DNA of 23,094 bases, taken from Trebonia sp035294225 (GTDB lineage Bacteria > Actinomycetota > Actinomycetes > Streptosporangiales > Streptosporangiaceae). This document shows positions 21,797 through 23,094 of the stretch, piece by piece. The notes below the pieces were generated by a model that saw only the letters and a list, made by a program, of their open reading frames with translations, ran no database searches and was not told where the DNA came from. Position numbers and translations under genes: made by a program. The DNA lies in NCBI GenBank assembly GCA_035294225.1, contig DATGLH010000105.1, forward strand, positions 1 through 23,094, in the 5' to 3' direction. The first letter of the stretch is position 1. Each line of letters opens with the position of its first letter.

Positions 21797-22623
21797 TGGC
21801 CGCCGCGACCACGCTCAGGGAGCCGATCGCGGCCGCTCCGGCGCCGGCCGCCCTGCTCTCGGACACCTGGTACCTGACCGGCCGCAAGCTGCACGCCCTC
21901 GTCCGCCAGCCCTGGGTGATGGCGTTCAACGTGATCCAGCCGGCGATCTGGCTGTTCCTGTTCGGCGACCTGTTCCACAAGGTCATCGATATCCCGGGCT
22001 TCGGCTACGGCGGGCCCTACCTCGCCTACCTGGTCCCCGGCGTCGTCGCGATGAACGCGATGTCCGGCAACATGTGGGCGGGCATGTCGATGATCGAGGA
22101 GATCGAACGCGGCACGCTCAACCGCTTTCTCGTCAGCCCGGCCAGCCGGATCGCGATCATGAACGCGTCCGTCGCCGAACAGGCGGTCAGCACCACCGTG
22201 CAGTCGCTGATCATCGTGGTCCTCGGCTACGCCGGGGGCGCCCGTTATCCCGGTGGCATACTCGGTATAGTGGTGCTTACCCTGGCCGCCGTCCTGATCG
22301 GCGTGCTGTGGGGGGCGCTGTCCAACAGCGTCGGCATGCTGCTCGGCTCCCGCGAGGCGATCATCGGCGTCTACACGTTCTTCATGCTGCCGCTGATGTT
22401 CTTGTCCTCGGCGTTCATGAAGCCGGCCTTCCTGCCCGGCTGGATGCAGGCCATCGCGTCCCGCAACCCCCTGAACTGGGAGGTCCAGGTCGGCCGGGCG
22501 GTCCTGTCGGCGGACCCCGGCTGGTCCGCCGTGGCCGTCCGCTGCGGCGGCCTGCTCGCCCTGGCGGTCATCGCCGTGGCGATATCAGTCACGACATTCC
22601 GCTCCTACGCCAGGAACGTCTGA
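21796..22623 (+). CDS. ABC-2 type exporter permease, DrrB-like
   Basis: Membrane half of the exporter. The 275 residues have about six hydrophobic helices: about 38-58, 78-98, 120-145, 152-177, 185-205 and 245-268. They also carry the ABC2 sequence MIEEIERGTLNRFLVSPASR after the second helix and MLPLMFLSSAFMKPAFLPGWMQ, both typical of DrrB-like permeases. The start overlaps the ATPase stop by one base. The last six codons and stop are part of a 39-bp unit repeated three times downstream, so the C-terminus SYARNV is reproduced twice after the stop. It converges with a DUF4262-like gene; a 17-bp hairpin lies between. Confidence 0.94.
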   Translation: MAAATTLREPIAAAPAPAALLSDTWYLTGRKLHALVRQPWVMAFNVIQPAIWLFLFGDLFHKVIDIPGFGYGGPYLAYLVPGVVAMNAMSGNMWAGMSMIEEIERGTLNRFLVSPASRIAIMNASVAEQAVSTTVQSLIIVVLGYAGGARYPGGILGIVVLTLAAVLIGVLWGALSNSVGMLLGSREAIIGVYTFFMLPLMFLSSAFMKPAFLPGWMQAIASRNPLNWEVQVGRAVLSADPGWSAVAVRCGGLLALAVIAVAISVTTFRSYARNV

Positions 22624-22718
22624 GCGAGGCTGCGGGTAGTCTCCTACGCCAGGAACGTCTGAGCGAGGCTGCGGGTAGTCTCCTACGCCAGGAATGTCTG
22701 AGCGAGGCTGCGGGTAGT
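22602..22718. repeat. 39-bp tandem repeat, three copies, starting inside the permease gene
   Basis: Units lie at 22602-22640, 22641-22679 and 22680-22718; the third has one C-to-T change. Each begins CTCCTACGCCAGGAACGTCT and ends GCGGGTAGT. The first unit contains the last codons and stop codon of the permease, and because 39 is a multiple of three, each further unit repeats the same codons and stop in frame. Confidence 0.97.
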
Positions 22719-22777
22719 CCGGCGCCGCCGTCCCTTCCCATCCCGAACGGACGGTGGCGCCTGTCATCCCGCCGCCC

Positions 22778-22816
22778 GCCGCGCGACCCCGCGGTACCGC
22801 CGCGGGGTCGCGCGGC
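22778..22816. terminator. Bidirectional 17-bp hairpin terminator
   Basis: Perfect 17-bp arms (22778-22794 and 22800-22816) flank the loop TACCG. It stands between the convergent ABC permease and the DUF4262-like gene and can serve both strands. Confidence 0.85.
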
Positions 22817-22854
22817 GACAGCCGCGGGGAACGCCCGGTCAGGCCGTGACCAGG

Positions 22855-23094
22855 TCAGAGATCGGCAGGGTCGGCCGGACGGGCCGGCTGGTCGATGCGG
22901 GTCCAGGGGCTGGGCGGGTTGTCGTCGCGGGGCAGCCACAGCAGGGGCTGCAAGCCGTCGAACGAGGCCTGGAACCTCGGCTCCCAGGGGAAGCGGCCGT
23001 TCCTGTCGGCCCACACGACCTGAAGGTACGGTGGCCTGACGAACCCGTAGAACTCGTCGGAGACCGCGAACATGCTGGTCAGCCGCCAGCTCAT
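22855..23094 (-). CDS. DUF4262-like protein, C-terminal part (partial)
   Basis: Seventy-nine codons are visible. The ATG at 23094 is the last base of the window, so it may be an internal Met and the gene probably continues. The sequence LQVVWADRNGRFPWEPRF (about 24-41) followed by QPLLW (about 49-53) resembles the C-terminal signature of DUF4262 proteins, where a VVWPDxxGRFPW-type motif precedes QPLL. The terminal stretch is Pro/Asp-rich. The function of that family is not established. It is separated from the convergent ABC permease by repeats and a hairpin terminator. Moderately sure of the family, sure that it is coding. Confidence 0.6.
   Translation of the reverse strand: MSWRLTSMFAVSDEFYGFVRPPYLQVVWADRNGRFPWEPRFQASFDGLQPLLWLPRDDNPPSPWTRIDQPARPADPADL

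Noticed and set aside
1..23094. tRNA, rRNA, transposase, phage or toxin-antitoxin genes
   Set aside because: I looked for these on both strands and saw no supporting sequence.

Overview
The window is about 23 kb of very GC-rich chromosome from a Gram-positive actinomycete, probably a Streptomyces/Streptosporangiales-type organism; I cannot name the species. The evidence is the codon bias, the gene set (diheme QcrC, Rieske QcrA with an N-terminal membrane anchor, actinobacterial QcrB, short five-helix CtaE), a PimB-type mannosyltransferase, a FadD15-type acyl-CoA synthetase, and several probable leaderless genes. From memory, the order qcrCAB-ctaE beside a receiver-like gene and trpD, followed by a RAM-domain Lrp protein, NlpC/P60, GT4, FadD and a phosphoesterase, is core actinomycete synteny. 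Most of the window is therefore housekeeping DNA.

Layout. 1-1144 (-): histidine kinase, 3' end cut off. 1438-5725 (-): ctaE-qcrC-qcrA-qcrB, the respiratory bc1-aa3 supercomplex genes, joined by 4-bp ATGA overlaps and closed by a 17-bp hairpin. 5981-7464 (+): a receiver-like protein and trpD. 7693-8779 (-): RAM-only Lrp/AsnC protein and a DEDDh exonuclease. 8925-11498 (+): a four-cysteine small protein, a secreted NlpC/P60 hydrolase and a GT4 mannosyltransferase. 11517-13322 (-): FadD. 13405-14779 (+): phosphoesterase and a CxxC protein. 14606-15956 (-): membrane protein and alpha/beta hydrolase. 16293-18104 (+): PlsC-type acyltransferase and a phosphofructokinase with PPi-type residues. About 18257-18960 (-): a decayed glycosidase-like pseudogene. 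18960-19855: repeat-rich and AT-rich non-coding DNA. 19942-22623 (+): PadR regulator and a DrrAB-type ABC exporter. 22855-23094 (-): a partial DUF4262-like gene.

How the genes fit together. The respiratory operon carries electrons from menaquinol through QcrABC to the oxidase that includes CtaE. GT4, FadD, PlsC and the esterase are all plausibly envelope-lipid functions, though they are not one operon. PadR with the downstream exporter looks like an inducible efflux module, with inverted repeats over the padR promoter.

The most unusual feature is non-coding. Many gene ends and intergenic gaps carry a private tandem duplication (periods 11, 15, 18, 25, 30, 35, about 40, 39 and 56 bp), sometimes including the stop codon. 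One array at 16082-16220 keeps a hairpin in all four units through compensatory changes. A 17-nt G-rich core recurs in two divergent-promoter regions 10 kb apart. A second notable feature is a 14-bp palindrome that holds a -10-like box in its loop and the GT4 start codon in its 3' arm. I found no clear new defence, toxin or biosynthetic system.
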